64,000 nucleotides of DNA from an alpha proteobacterium L41A (GTDB lineage Bacteria; Pseudomonadota; Alphaproteobacteria; Caulobacterales; Caulobacteraceae), in NCBI GenBank assembly GCA_000335735.1, contig AMYY01000008.1, positions 1-64,000 of the forward strand, read 5' to 3'. The notes beneath the pieces were generated by a model. The model saw only the letters and a program-made list of their open reading frames with translations, was not told the origin of the DNA and searched no databases. Shown one piece after another: positions 1 through 10,235 of the stretch (position 1 is the stretch's first letter; each line of letters opens with the position of its first letter). Both the position numbers and the translations under genes were made by a program.

Positions 1-30
1 TCGGGTCGTGCGAGCTGGCCCACCGGCGGG

Positions 31-74
31 CCCTCATCCGGCCCTTCGGGCCACCTTCTCCCCACGGGAGAAGG
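31..74. repeat. Intergenic palindromic repeat
   Basis: Two adjacent hairpins can be read: GGCCC-TTCG-GGCC followed by CTTCTCCC-CAC-GGGAGAAG. The wording of this element is typical of dispersed intergenic repeats in Caulobacterales and related alphaproteobacteria (from general knowledge). It lies beyond the mdh terminator. Confidence 0.5.
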
Positions 75-81
75 AATAAAG

Positions 82-114
82 AAAAAGGGCCTGCGGATCG
101 CTCCGCAGGCCCTT
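82..114 (-). terminator. Rho-independent terminator of mdh
   Basis: A 13-bp perfect stem (85-97 with 102-114) with a 4-nt loop is followed on the minus strand by a run of T residues. It lies about 20 bases after the mdh stop codon. Confidence 0.85.
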
Positions 115-136
115 CGTCATTCGATCGTCGCGCGGC

Positions 137-1111
<975 letters not shown>

Positions 1112-1237
1112 TTATTGCGTGTGCGAAAGGGGATTAATCGTGCGGGCGGTCTAGACCCCTCGCGCGACTGTCGCAAGAACCTCGCTTTACGGCCTTGGTC
1201 AGGCTTGCGAAGGTCCGGCGACAACCGGAGGATTTCG

Positions 1238-2131
1238 ATGCGCCGTTCATTCGCTTTCGCCCTGCTGCTGACCTCGGTCGCCCCGCCTGTGCTGGCCCAG
1301 ACGCCGCCCGCGACCATTGGAGACCGGTATATCCCCGCGCCCTGGTGGATGCGTGATCCGGTCATCGCCTCGGTCGGTCATGTTCGGGTCGAGATTCAGG
1401 CCAACCGCGCCTTCGTTTCGGCCAGCTTCCAGTCGGTGGACCGCAGCGTCGCCGAGGCCTCGCGCGCCGCCGCCGATCAGGTGCGGGCGCTGAGCCAGGC
1501 CTTGTCGGCTTACGGTGCGGACAAGGTGCGGGTCGAGACCAGCGTCACCACCCGCCCGCTCTATGACCAGTACCGCGACGAAAATGGGGTGATGCGCGAC
1601 AACACCCGCGCCGACCGTGTGGCCCGCTATCAGGCTGACGCCTCGGTCAATGTGACAGTGCGCGACGTGCGGCTGATCGAGCGGGTCTATGCGACCATCG
1701 TGGCCTCGCGTCCGACCTCGATCGGACAGGTGAACTTCAACCTGGAGCCCGACAACAGTTGGAAGGCCAATCTGCAGGCCGAGGCGATGAAGGATGCGCG
1801 CAGGCGCGCCGAAGCGGCGGCGGCGAACGCCGGCGCGACCCTCGGCCGGGTCAAGATCATCGATCCGTCGGGGCGGGTGTGCCAGACCGACGTCCTGGCC
1901 GGCTGGCCATCCTATTCCGCCAGCGGCGCGGGGCAGGAAACGACCGTCGATGAGATCGTGGTGACCGGCTCGCGCATGAGCTACGGGCCGCCTCCGCCTC
2001 CGCCGCCACCGCCCCCGGCGCCCGCAGGCGCGGCGCCCAGCGAGGCGCAGATCGAGGCGGCGCGGCTGGCGCTGCAACCGCCGTTGCAGGTCATGACCGA
2101 CAGCGCCTGCGTCATCTACGGACTGAACTGA
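1238..2131 (+). CDS. SIMPL-domain (DUF541) periplasmic protein
   Basis: A 297-residue exported protein of the SIMPL/DUF541 family, whose precise biochemical role is unknown; relatives are linked to oxidative stress and envelope functions. A Sec signal peptide ends near residue 21 (ALAQ). The central region carries family features such as repeated V-R-V-E-T-S strands and the K-A-R-R-R-A-E-A helix. Near the C-terminus there is a DEIVVTGSR segment, normally a feature of TonB-dependent receptors, followed by a run of about ten prolines. The ATG at 1238 was chosen because it gives the signal peptide and has GGAG about 8 bases upstream. Its stop overlaps the next gene's start by one base. Confidence 0.85.
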   Translation: MRRSFAFALLLTSVAPPVLAQTPPATIGDRYIPAPWWMRDPVIASVGHVRVEIQANRAFVSASFQSVDRSVAEASRAAADQVRALSQALSAYGADKVRVETSVTTRPLYDQYRDENGVMRDNTRADRVARYQADASVNVTVRDVRLIERVYATIVASRPTSIGQVNFNLEPDNSWKANLQAEAMKDARRRAEAAAANAGATLGRVKIIDPSGRVCQTDVLAGWPSYSASGAGQETTVDEIVVTGSRMSYGPPPPPPPPPPAPAGAAPSEAQIEAARLALQPPLQVMTDSACVIYGLN

Positions 2132-2529
2132 TGGGGTTTGAGGTCGCGCCGGCCTTCGAGGCCGGATCGGTCGCCGCCGCCGAATGGCCGCTGTGCCATG
2201 TGCGGCTGCAGGACGACTCCCGCTTTCCCTGGCTGATCCTGATCCCGCGCGTCGAGGGGGCGGTGGAGCTGGAAGACCTCAGCGTCGAACAGCGGGCCAT
2301 GTTGATGGAGGAGACGGTGCGGGCCGGGGCGCTGGTTTGGCGGCTGGGTTCGGTTGAAAAGCTGAACGTCGGCGCCATCGGCAATGTGACGGCGCAACTG
2401 CATCTCCATGTGGTCGGCCGCCGCCGCGACGACGGTCTGTGGCCCGATCCGGTCTGGGGTCGCGGGCCGGTTGTTCCGTATACAGACGATGAGCGGGCGC
2501 GGTTGTTGGGCGTGATCGGGGGCGACTAG
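2131..2529 (+). CDS. HIT-family hydrolase
   Basis: A 132-residue protein of the histidine triad superfamily of nucleotide hydrolases and transferases. The active-site triad is seen as QLHLHVVGR near residues 88-96, preceded by the typical N-V-T-A strand; an L-I-L-I-P-R strand lies near residue 34. The start ATG overlaps the stop of the SIMPL gene (TGATG), so the two are translationally coupled. The substrate cannot be told from sequence. The length and fold order fit the HIT proteins commonly annotated in Caulobacterales. Confidence 0.88.
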   Translation: MGFEVAPAFEAGSVAAAEWPLCHVRLQDDSRFPWLILIPRVEGAVELEDLSVEQRAMLMEETVRAGALVWRLGSVEKLNVGAIGNVTAQLHLHVVGRRRDDGLWPDPVWGRGPVVPYTDDERARLLGVIGGD

Positions 2530-2544
2530 GCCACCGCCGCCGCA

Positions 2545-2672
2545 TCGTCTTTCCGGGGCCGCGCCCAGCGGGGAACCCGGAACCCAGGACCTCCGCACGG
2601 TCGGCCATTCAGTCTGTCGATGGTGCTCTACTGGGTTCCGGGTTCGTCCTTCGGACGCCCCGGAATGACGAC
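2545..2672. repeat. Intergenic inverted-repeat element
   Basis: A 15-bp perfect inverted repeat pairs 2573-2587 with 2631-2645 (GAACCCGGAACCCAG and its complement). It is nested in an outer pair TTCCGGGGC (2551-2559) with GCCCCGGAA (2657-2665). It sits between two convergent genes and has the same GTCATTCCGG-type edge as the repeat at 13302-13465. Confidence 0.6.
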
Positions 2673-2679
2673 GAAGGTT

Positions 2680-3516
2680 TCAGATAATATCCAGCGGCAC
2701 GGCGTGTTTCGGGGGCGGGAAGGCCGCATCCAGCCGCTCCAGGTCTTCCAGGTCGAACTGGATGTCTAGGGCGTCGGCGTTGGCCTCGACGTGTTCGACG
2801 GAGCTGGCCTTGGGGATGGCGATGACGCCGTCTTGGCGCAGGACGGCGGCCAGCGCCACCTGCGCCGGGCTGGCGGAATGGCGATTGGCGATGTCGCGGA
2901 TCAGCGGCTGTTCCAGCAGTTCGCCCCGCCCAAGCGGCGAATAGGCCATCATCGGCATATCGCGCGCCTGCATCCACGGGAAGAGGTCGAACTCCACCCC
3001 GCGCGAGGCGAGATTATAGAGCAGCTGGTTGGCGGCGCAGTCCTCGCCCCCCTCGATCTCCATCAACTGCTCCATGGCGCGCAGGTCCAGGTTGGACACG
3101 CCCCAGCGGGCGATCATCCCCTCGTCGACCAGATCGCGGAACGCCTCGACGGTCTCTTCCAAGGGCACGTGGCCTTCCCAGTGCAGCAGATAGAGGTCCA
3201 GCCGCTCGACGCCGAGCCGTTCCAGCGACTTCTCGCAGGCCAGCATCATCTTCATCTCCGACGCGTTCTCGGGGCGGACCTTGGAGACCACGAAGACCTC
3301 ATCGCGGCGTCCGGCGATGACCTCGCCCACCAGCCGCTCCGAGCGGCCGTCGCCATACAGTTCGGCCGTGTCGATCAGGGTCATGCCCAGGTCGATGCCG
3401 CGCGCCAGAGCCTGCTGCTCCTCATCGCGCCAGGCCGGGTCGTCGCCCAGCTCCCAGGTGCCTTGGCCGAGGGCGGGAACGGTCGTACCGTCCGCAAAGG
3501 TGACGAGGCGGGTCAT
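2680..3516 (-). CDS. Aldo/keto reductase
   Basis: A 278-residue NAD(P)H-dependent oxidoreductase of the AKR superfamily (TIM barrel, cytoplasmic), close to the YajO/diketogulonate reductase groups. The catalytic tetrad is complete: D49, Y54 (DTAELYG), K79 (VVSKV) and H112 (LLHWEG). The C-terminal half holds the cofactor loop (ASPAQVALAAVL, then IPKASS). The substrate is unknown. It is divergent from the hydrolase at 3564, so the two starts share a 47-base intergenic region. Confidence 0.92.
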   Translation of the reverse strand: MTRLVTFADGTTVPALGQGTWELGDDPAWRDEEQQALARGIDLGMTLIDTAELYGDGRSERLVGEVIAGRRDEVFVVSKVRPENASEMKMMLACEKSLERLGVERLDLYLLHWEGHVPLEETVEAFRDLVDEGMIARWGVSNLDLRAMEQLMEIEGGEDCAANQLLYNLASRGVEFDLFPWMQARDMPMMAYSPLGRGELLEQPLIRDIANRHSASPAQVALAAVLRQDGVIAIPKASSVEHVEANADALDIQFDLEDLERLDAAFPPPKHAVPLDII

Positions 3517-3563
3517 GTCCGTCCTGACGATAATGAGCGGCGAAGACGCCGTCGGAGGAAGCG

Positions 3564-4535
3564 ATGCGAACCCGGCATATCAAGACCGACGGTCTGGTCC
3601 AACAAGTCCTGGAGGCCGGGTTCGAGGATGACAACGCGCCGCTGGTGCTGCTGATCCACGGCTTTCCCGAACTGGGGATCAGCTGGCGCGCCCAGGTCGA
3701 GGCGATCGCGCACGCGGGCTATCATGTCGTCGCCCCGGACATGCGGGGCTATGGTGGGACAGAGAAGCCGGCAGGGGTGGAGGCCTATTCCATCCTGCAT
3801 CTGGTCGGGGACATGGTCGATCTGGTCCGCGCGCTGGGCAAGGCGTCCTGTATTGTCGTCGGGCATGACTGGGGCGCGCCGGTGGCCTGGCATTGCGCCC
3901 TGTTGCGGCCCGATCTCTTCACGGCGGTCGCGGGCCTGTCGGTGCCGTTCCAGCCGCGCCGACCCAAGGGACCGCCGACCGCCGCCATGGCCGCCATCTC
4001 AAAGCGGGCCGGGCTGGGCGATCTCTACATCAGCCGGTTCCAGGCGCCGGACGCGCACCGTGCGCTGGACGCCGATCCGGCGATGGCGCTGAGGAAACTG
4101 TTCTACGCCTATGACGGCGCGACCCCCGCCGATCGCAGATCGACCGGCTTCATGCCCGAGGGCGTGGCCCTGCTCGACACCATCGCCGACGACGCGACTC
4201 TGCCGCCATGGATGAGCGAGGCGCATTTCGACGAATATGTGCAGGCCTTTTCAGCAGGCGGGTTCGAAGGGCCGCTGAACTGGTATCGGGCGATGGACCT
4301 GAACTGGTCGCTGACGGCCTTTCTGCAGGACCAGAAGATCACCCCGCCCGCCCTGTTCATCGTCGGCGAGGACGACCCGGTGCGCCATTACGCCGGCGGG
4401 CATGAGGCGGGCCTGAAGGACTGGGCGCCGAACCTGATCCGCTCGGTGGTCGTGCCGGGCGCGGGTCACTGGATCCAGCAGGAACGGGCGGATGAGATCA
4501 ACCGCCTGCTGCTGGGTTTTCTGAAGGGCCTCTAG
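3564..4535 (+). CDS. Epoxide hydrolase-like alpha/beta hydrolase
   Basis: A 323-residue cytoplasmic alpha/beta hydrolase most like soluble epoxide hydrolases. The oxyanion segment HGFPE is at residues 32-36 and the nucleophile is aspartate D102 in [11 protein letters not shown], which points to epoxide hydrolase or haloalkane dehalogenase chemistry rather than a serine esterase. The C-terminal [10 protein letters not shown] supplies the catalytic histidine. The cap-domain tyrosines expected for epoxide opening are plausible but not assigned. The 3' end overlaps the convergent monooxygenase gene by four bases. Confidence 0.88.
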   Translation: MRTRHIKTDGLVQQVLEAGFEDDNAPLVLLIHGFPELGISWRAQVEAIAHAGYHVVAPDMRGYGGTEKPAGVEAYSILHLVGDMVDLVRALGKASCIVVGHDWGAPVAWHCALLRPDLFTAVAGLSVPFQPRRPKGPPTAAMAAISKRAGLGDLYISRFQAPDAHRALDADPAMALRKLFYAYDGATPADRRSTGFMPEGVALLDTIADDATLPPWMSEAHFDEYVQAFSAGGFEGPLNWYRAMDLNWSLTAFLQDQKITPPALFIVGEDDPVRHYAGGHEAGLKDWAPNLIRSVVVPGAGHWIQQERADEINRLLLGFLKGL

Positions 4536-5536
4536 GCCGCCTGTTTCGTCGCCATCTGATCCCGCACCTCGGCCACGATCTCCAGGCTGCGGATGCGGGC
4601 GGTGTTGTCGAACATCATGCCGGTGACCATCAGTTCGTCCACGCCGGTCAGGGCGATGAAGTCGGTCAGTTGGCGCTTGACGGTCTCGGGACCGCCGATG
4701 GCGGAATAGAGCAGGCGGCCCTTGGCGCCCGCGATCTGCTGCGGCGTCAGGATGGTGGTGATGTCGTCGACGGGCGGCGGCAGCTTGCCCGGCTTGCCGG
4801 TCGAGAGGCGGGCGAAGCTCTGCTGCATCGAGGTGGACAGGCGCACGCCCTCGGCGTCCGTCTCGGCGGCGAATACGTTGATCGCGGCCATGGCGTGGGG
4901 CTTGGCCAGGCGGTCCGAGGGGACAAACTCGCGGCGATACAGGGCCAGGGCCTCCAGCAAAAGTTCGGGCGCGAAATGGCTGGCGAAGGCGTAGGGCAGG
5001 CCCAGCTGACCGGCGAGCTGGGCGCTGAACAGGCTGGAGCCCAGAAGCCAGATCGGCACGCGCAGGCCGGCGCCCGGAACGGCGCGGACGGGCTGGTTCT
5101 CGGCGGCCGGTTCGAACCACTGGATCAGTTCGACGACGTCGCGCGGAAACTGGTCGGCGCCTTCGAAATAGCGACGCAGCGCACGGGCGGTGGCGCCGTC
5201 CGTGCCGGGCGCGCGGCCCAGGCCGAGGTCGATGCGGCCGGGAAACAGGGTCTCCAGCGTGCCGAACTGTTCGGCGACGACCAGGGGCGCATGGTTGGGC
5301 AACATGACGCCGCCGGAGCCGACGCGAACGCGCTCGGTCCCCGCCGCAACACGGCCGATGACAATTGCGGTCGCGGCGCTGGCGATGCCGGGCATGTTGT
5401 GGTGTTCAGCCAGCCAGAACCGCTCATAGCCCAGTCGATCGGCGGCCTGGCCCAGAGCCAGGGTTTCGTCCAGCCCGCGTCGGGCGTCGCCGCCTTCGAC
5501 GATGGGGGAGAGGTCGAGAACTGAAAACGGGATCAT
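4532..5536 (-). CDS. LLM-class flavin-dependent oxidoreductase
   Basis: A 334-residue bacterial-luciferase-like monooxygenase of the YhbW/MsnO8 type. The N-terminus (FSVLDLSP) and the barrel strand RFWLAEHHN near residues 39-47 are hallmarks, as are the GVMLPNHAP segment and the [12 protein letters not shown] loop. It is expected to use reduced flavin and oxygen on an unknown substrate. The ATG at 5536 gives the canonical start. It is monocistronic and convergent with the epoxide hydrolase. Confidence 0.9.
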   Translation of the reverse strand: MIPFSVLDLSPIVEGGDARRGLDETLALGQAADRLGYERFWLAEHHNMPGIASAATAIVIGRVAAGTERVRVGSGGVMLPNHAPLVVAEQFGTLETLFPGRIDLGLGRAPGTDGATARALRRYFEGADQFPRDVVELIQWFEPAAENQPVRAVPGAGLRVPIWLLGSSLFSAQLAGQLGLPYAFASHFAPELLLEALALYRREFVPSDRLAKPHAMAAINVFAAETDAEGVRLSTSMQQSFARLSTGKPGKLPPPVDDITTILTPQQIAGAKGRLLYSAIGGPETVKRQLTDFIALTGVDELMVTGMMFDNTARIRSLEIVAEVRDQMATKQAA

Positions 5537-5638
5537 GACGCCTAGATCGGGTCTGTCCCACGGGGTTCAAGGGCGAGGATCTGGAACCGCAACCGGATCG
5601 GGCGCTTTAACCTCGTCTCGACAAACGGAGACTGCGTC

Positions 5639-5920
5639 ATGACCGACACCGATCCCACCAAGCCCGAAGCGGATTGCGACGACGCCCGCGAGGCCGCCGA
5701 CATGGGCGAGAAGCCGGATCTGGGTCATAAGGCGGATACGCTGATCGACGCCCTGGACGGCAGCGATTCCGGATCGGACACGCGGGCAGGCTCGCTGCGC
5801 GGCGGTTCGGCTGCAGGCACGGATGACGACCCCGATTCCGCCAAGATCAATGCGCGTTTGGCGCAAGAAGGGGCGGCCGATAAAGGTGAGACGGACCAGG
5901 ACGACGCCGCCGCCGACTGA
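5639..5920 (+). CDS. Small acidic hypothetical protein
   Basis: A 93-residue, strongly acidic protein (about 24 Asp/Glu-rich positions, repeated DSGSD/DDDPDS stretches) without signal peptide or membrane segment. It is probably largely disordered. The ATG has CGGAG upstream. A GGAAC-N17-CTTT arrangement at 5583-5608 is a weak match to the EcfG general-stress promoter (GGAAC and CGTT boxes). I do not recognise the family. Confidence 0.6.
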   Translation: MTDTDPTKPEADCDDAREAADMGEKPDLGHKADTLIDALDGSDSGSDTRAGSLRGGSAAGTDDDPDSAKINARLAQEGAADKGETDQDDAAAD

Positions 5921-5995
5921 GCGGGCGCCTTGCCGCCGCCGCAACCATGCGCCACGGTGGCGCTCTGACCCTCTCGGTCCAAGGACGACCTTTCG

Positions 5996-6493
5996 ATGAC
6001 GCTTCGCTTGGCGGCCCCCGCCGTCGTGGTTCTGTTTTGCCTCGCAGGATGTGATCGCTCGGCCCAACCGGTCGAGGCCAAGGCTGCGCCCAAAGCGTCG
6101 GCGCCGGCCGTAGAAGATGCGACGCCGCCAGCAGCCAAAGCCCCCGCCGTCGTAGGCGGGGCTGCGCCCGCCGCCGCCGATGGCGCGCCGTCCTTTGCGG
6201 TCCTCTATCCCGGCGCGCAGGTGGACGGACAGCCGCTGGCCGCTGGCGGCGAGGCTGGGCCGGGCGGCCTGATCACCTTCACCACCAGCGCCTCGCCGGA
6301 CGATGTCGTCGCCTTCTATCGCGAGCGCGCCGAGAAGGCGGGCCTGCGCTCCGTCGCCGGAATGAACCAGGGTGACACACGCGCCTATGGCGCGGCGGCG
6401 GACGCGGTGAACGGCGCCTCGTTGCAGGTCGTCGCCACACCGACCGAGTCCGGCGAGACCTCGGTCCAGCTGGGCTGGAGCGCAGGTCAGTGA
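5996..6493 (+). CDS. Putative lipoprotein, unknown function
   Basis: A 165-residue protein with a clear lipoprotein signal peptide; the lipobox LAGC places the lipidated cysteine at residue 19. An Ala/Pro/Lys-rich linker (about 20-60) precedes a small globular C-terminal domain containing FTTSASPDDVVAFYRERAEKAG, which resembles domains often found in envelope lipoproteins of this group. The ATG has AAGGACG upstream. The stop overlaps the GTG start of the phosphatase (GTGA), so the two are probably cotranslated. Confidence 0.72.
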   Translation: MTLRLAAPAVVVLFCLAGCDRSAQPVEAKAAPKASAPAVEDATPPAAKAPAVVGGAAPAAADGAPSFAVLYPGAQVDGQPLAAGGEAGPGGLITFTTSASPDDVVAFYRERAEKAGLRSVAGMNQGDTRAYGAAADAVNGASLQVVATPTESGETSVQLGWSAGQ

Positions 6494-7287
6494 AGCGGGT
6501 CGCCGCCCTGGGCGCGGCGACGGCGATCCTGATGGCCGTGGGGTGCGCCGGCGCGCCCAAGCCGGGCGGCGCGATACCGACAACGGGCTTCTTGGGCGAT
6601 GAAGCGATCGCCCAACTGACGGATGCGGTCCCGCCAGCCCCGGCCCCGGGGTCCGTCGCGGACCTGGCGGACAAGGCGGCCTCGGCGCGGTTTGCGGCGC
6701 TGGAGGACGGCGACCGTTGGCTGCTGGCGACCGCCCATGCCGAGCTGCGTCCGCCCCTGGCCCTGCAACATTTCGACTGCGCCCTGGGGGTGCGGCTGGG
6801 ATCGGCCGAGACGCCGACGCTGGACCGGGTGATGGCGAAAATCTTCCATGACGCGAACAGTGCGGCCGAACGCGTCAAGGCGCGCCAGCCGCGGCTGCGG
6901 CCGGTCGGCGACGATCCTAGTCGCCGCGCCTGCCAGACCCTGACGCCTGCGGCGAGACGCAGCGCCTCCTATCCTTCCGGCAGCGCCGCCGTCGCGACGG
7001 CCTATGGCGAGGCCTTTGCGGCCCTGGAGCCGGACCGGGCCGAGGCGGTGCGCCGGATCGGCCACGAGATCGGGGTCAGCCGCCTGGTCTGCGCCATGCA
7101 CTATCCGACCGATGTCGCGGTCGGCGAGCAGATCGGGCGGGACGTCGCGGCCCGCGCCATCGCCACCCCGGCCTTCCAGGCGGACATGGCGGCGGCAAGG
7201 GCCGAGCTGGCGGCCGCGCGCCGCAGCGGCCTGACCAATCCCGGCTGCGCAGCCGAGCGCGCGGCCCTGACGACCCCTCTGCCTTGA
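6490..7287 (+). CDS. PhoN-like (PAP2) acid phosphatase with altered PSGH motif
   Basis: A 265-residue exported protein of the class A acid phosphatase/PAP2 superfamily. K130-X6-R-P (KARQPRLRP) gives the first phosphate-binding motif, and SR (198-199) with H204 and D208 (AMHYPTD) gives the third, including the nucleophilic histidine. The central motif reads YPSGS (161-165) where the family has PSGH, so the general-acid histidine is replaced by serine. The N-terminal 20 residues look like a signal peptide with a weak lipobox (AVGC). It uses a GTG start overlapping the lipoprotein gene. Phosphatase activity is therefore uncertain. Confidence 0.8.
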   Translation: MKRVAALGAATAILMAVGCAGAPKPGGAIPTTGFLGDEAIAQLTDAVPPAPAPGSVADLADKAASARFAALEDGDRWLLATAHAELRPPLALQHFDCALGVRLGSAETPTLDRVMAKIFHDANSAAERVKARQPRLRPVGDDPSRRACQTLTPAARRSASYPSGSAAVATAYGEAFAALEPDRAEAVRRIGHEIGVSRLVCAMHYPTDVAVGEQIGRDVAARAIATPAFQADMAAARAELAAARRSGLTNPGCAAERAALTTPLP

Positions 7288-7288
7288 T

Positions 7289-8239
7289 ATGGCGGCGGCT
7301 CTGGCTCTCGCCCTGCTGACCTTTCAGGCCTCGGCCGACAGGCCGTGCAGGCCGCAAGAGATCGCGGAGCTGACGGCGCCGTCGACCCAGCCCTATCGTT
7401 TGACGTGCCGGGCGGACCTGTCGGGCGTCGATATCCGTCGCCGCGTGCTGATCGAGGGCGCGGAAGGCGCAGGGGCGTCACTGGATTGCGGAGGGGGGTC
7501 CATCCGCGCGCCGGACCCGGCGACGACCGCCGCTCCGACCCTCGCCGTCTGGTCCCGGCGCGAGGGCGATCGGTGGTCGCGGCCGGTCGATGTGACGATC
7601 CGAAACTGCACCGTCGTCGGCAATGTGCGGATCTGGGGCATGGGGGCGGGCGGGTCGATGCGCGACCTGCTGGCCTCGTCACGCACCGCCGGACACACGC
7701 AAGCGGCCCAGTCCGCCGCGCCGATCCGCGTCACTCTGGACCGGGTGCGGTTCGAGGGCGTGGGGACCATTCCCCTCTATGTCGGGCCGGGGGTGACGCG
7801 CACCACCGTGACGCACTCTCGCTTCGTGGGGCGTTCCACCGCGACCGCCGTCTATCTGGACGCCGAGAGCGCGGGGGCGCTGATCCAGGACAACGATTTC
7901 GATATCCGCACCGGGCGCGAGCTGATCGCCGTGGACGGTTCCGGCGCCAACCGCATCGTCGGCAACCGGCTGGCGCTGCACGGCAAGGGCGGGGTGTTTC
8001 TGTATCGCAACTGCGGCGAGGACGGGGTGATCCGGCATCAGACGCCGTCCTATAATCAGATTACGGACAATCTGTTCACCGGCGCGGGGTGGCTGAGGCC
8101 CCGCGCGGTGGTGATCGGCTCGCGCGAGGGCGGGCGACGCTATTGCGGCGATGACCGGGGCTGGCCGTTCGGCTCCAGCGCGGACGACGGCGACGGGGCC
8201 ACGGGCAATCTGACGGCGCGGAACATCGTGCGCCGCTGA
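7289..8239 (+). CDS. Exported right-handed beta-helix protein
   Basis: A 316-residue protein with a short signal peptide (cleavage near ASA, residues 15-17) and repeated strands ending in N or D turns, such as VTIRNCTVVGNV, VTHSRFVGRS, IQDNDFD and RIVGNRLALHG. This spacing is typical of parallel beta-helix (pectate-lyase-like/NosD-like) folds. No catalytic residues could be assigned, so substrate binding to polysaccharide is only inferred from the fold. It starts one base after the phosphatase stop and is probably in the same operon. Confidence 0.75.
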   Translation: MAAALALALLTFQASADRPCRPQEIAELTAPSTQPYRLTCRADLSGVDIRRRVLIEGAEGAGASLDCGGGSIRAPDPATTAAPTLAVWSRREGDRWSRPVDVTIRNCTVVGNVRIWGMGAGGSMRDLLASSRTAGHTQAAQSAAPIRVTLDRVRFEGVGTIPLYVGPGVTRTTVTHSRFVGRSTATAVYLDAESAGALIQDNDFDIRTGRELIAVDGSGANRIVGNRLALHGKGGVFLYRNCGEDGVIRHQTPSYNQITDNLFTGAGWLRPRAVVIGSREGGRRYCGDDRGWPFGSSADDGDGATGNLTARNIVRR

Positions 8240-8305
8240 TCGAGGCCTTGCACAGGGCGGCGGTTCTGGGCTGGACTGCGGGACGGAGCGATCGGGGGAT
8301 TGGAT

Positions 8306-10156
8306 ATGCGTTGGGTGTTGTTTCTGGCGTCCCTTGCGGCGGCTTTCGGCTTGGCGGTGCTGACCGCCCAAACGCCCAAACCCCTGCCCGCCTCGACGCC
8401 TGCGGTTCAGTTCTCGGCCGCGCGCGCCATGATGGACGTGAACCGGATCGCACGAGCGCCCCATCCCGTCGGCTCAGCTGAACATCGGCAGGTTCAGACC
8501 TATCTCGTCCAGAGGCTGACGGCGCTGGGGCTTCAGCCCAGCCTGCAGACCGGCGCCCTGTCGCCTGCCGCCGTCGCGCGGATCGAGCGGGAGGGCGGAA
8601 ATGCAAGCGGTGTCCAGGCGGTCAATATCGTCGGGGTCCTGCCCGGGCGCGACCCCGGCCTGCCCGCAGTCGCCCTGATGGCCCATTACGACACCTCGCC
8701 GACCTCGCCCGGCGCCGCCGACGACACGTCCGGCGTGGCCGCCATTCTGGAGGCCGTGCGCGCGATCAAGGCGCGGGGCGGCGCCGAGCGGACGCTGGTG
8801 GTCCTGTTCACCGACGCCGAGGAGCTGAATCTGGACGGGGCGCGGGCCTTTTTCAGCGAGCATCCGCTGCGCGACGACATCGGCGCGGTGATCAATCTGG
8901 AGGCGCGGGGCGGCGGCGGGCGCGCCATGATGTTCGAGACCGGACCCGGCAACGCCCAGACCATCGCCCGCTATGCTCAGGCGACCCAGAGGGCGACCGG
9001 CGGGCCGTCCAGCAACGCCCTGGCCATCTTCGTCTATCGGCTGATGCCCAATGGCACGGACTTCACCGTGACGGCGGATCGGAGGTTGGCGGGGATCAAT
9101 CTCGCCTTCATCGGCCGCCCGGCGCAGTATCATTCACCGTCCTCGACCCCGCAGGCGCTGGATCAGGGCAGCGTGCAGCATATCGGCTCCCAGTCGTTGG
9201 AAATGGCCGATGACCTGCTGCGGGCGCCGACCCTGCCGCAGGCGACGCAGAATGCGGTCTATGCCGATGTCTTCGGTCTGTTTGTCGTCCAGCATTCGCC
9301 GGCGATCGGCTGGCTGTTGCTGACCGTGGGGGTCTTGGCGACGGCCTTTGCCGCATGGGGCGCCCGCCACGCCACGGGCTTGCGGGCGACGTCGGTCGTG
9401 CGAGGCGCGGCGGATGGCCTGTGGCTGTTGGCGAGCGCGGTGGTGGTGGGACAGGCGGTGCGCGTCCTGGCCGGGCCGATCGGCCGTCGCGTGGATTCGG
9501 CTGACGTCTATTACACCTTGCTGCGCCGCCTGCCGGTCCTGGAAATCGCCGTGGCCCTGGCCATGCTGGCCCTGGTTTTGATGCTGACCGCAGGGCGACG
9601 CCTGATGGGCCGGTGGGGCGCAGCTGGAGTGATACTGGCCGCATTCGCGATTGCAGCGGCGCTGGGCGGTTTCAGCCTGCTGGTCCTGGGGGCGATGGTG
9701 ATCGTCCTGGCGCTCAGCCTGGCGCGGCCGAAACCGCAGGACGCAGACGCCGTCTGGGGCGGGTGGCTAGGGTTGATCGTCCTGGTTCTGATCCTGGGCG
9801 GCGCGGTGCAGGCGATAGCGCCGGAAGCCGCCTTCCTGCTTCTGTGGCCCGGTCTGATCGCCGCCCTGGCCGCCGCGTCGACGGCGGTGATCGGCGCCCG
9901 CTTCGGGTCGTGGGCATCCTTCGCGCCCGCCGTCGTGACGACGGCGGTGGCCGGCGGGTGGTTGCTGGTTCAGGGGCACGGCGTCTTTTTGGGGGTCGGC
10001 ATGGACATGCCTGGCGCGGCGGGGCCGATCGCCCTGATGATCGCGCTTATGGTTCGTCCTCTCGCGCCCCGCGCGGGCCGCGCCTTGCCGATTTTCGCCG
10101 CCGCCAGTCTGTTAATGGCCTGCGGGATCGCCGTGGCGGCGAGACTGATCGCGTGA
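8306..10156 (+). CDS. M28 family membrane metallopeptidase
   Basis: A 616-residue membrane-bound zinc peptidase. After an N-terminal signal anchor, the M28 domain shows the zinc ligands and catalytic acid in order: LMAHYDTSP (His and catalytic Asp), AADDTSG (bridging Asp), FTDAEELNL (catalytic Glu plus ligand Glu), and YHSPSST (His). From about residue 320 to the end there are roughly eight hydrophobic segments, an architecture like ER/vacuolar Fxna-type M28 proteins. ATG 8306 was preferred to a TTG six bases upstream because GGGGG lies 7 bases before it. Confidence 0.9.
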   Translation: MRWVLFLASLAAAFGLAVLTAQTPKPLPASTPAVQFSAARAMMDVNRIARAPHPVGSAEHRQVQTYLVQRLTALGLQPSLQTGALSPAAVARIEREGGNASGVQAVNIVGVLPGRDPGLPAVALMAHYDTSPTSPGAADDTSGVAAILEAVRAIKARGGAERTLVVLFTDAEELNLDGARAFFSEHPLRDDIGAVINLEARGGGGRAMMFETGPGNAQTIARYAQATQRATGGPSSNALAIFVYRLMPNGTDFTVTADRRLAGINLAFIGRPAQYHSPSSTPQALDQGSVQHIGSQSLEMADDLLRAPTLPQATQNAVYADVFGLFVVQHSPAIGWLLLTVGVLATAFAAWGARHATGLRATSVVRGAADGLWLLASAVVVGQAVRVLAGPIGRRVDSADVYYTLLRRLPVLEIAVALAMLALVLMLTAGRRLMGRWGAAGVILAAFAIAAALGGFSLLVLGAMVIVLALSLARPKPQDADAVWGGWLGLIVLVLILGGAVQAIAPEAAFLLLWPGLIAALAAASTAVIGARFGSWASFAPAVVTTAVAGGWLLVQGHGVFLGVGMDMPGAAGPIALMIALMVRPLAPRAGRALPIFAAASLLMACGIAVAARLIA

Positions 10157-10235
10157 GGCGCGTGCGTTTCGCGGTCGTCGGGGTCATGAAACCCGGCTAA
10201 GGCTATCGCTGCTGTTTCTCGGGGCTTCGGCGCGC

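Noticed and set aside
5583..5608. EcfG-type promoter before the acidic protein gene
   Set aside because: The -10 box reads CTTT instead of CGTT; mentioned only as a weak resemblance.
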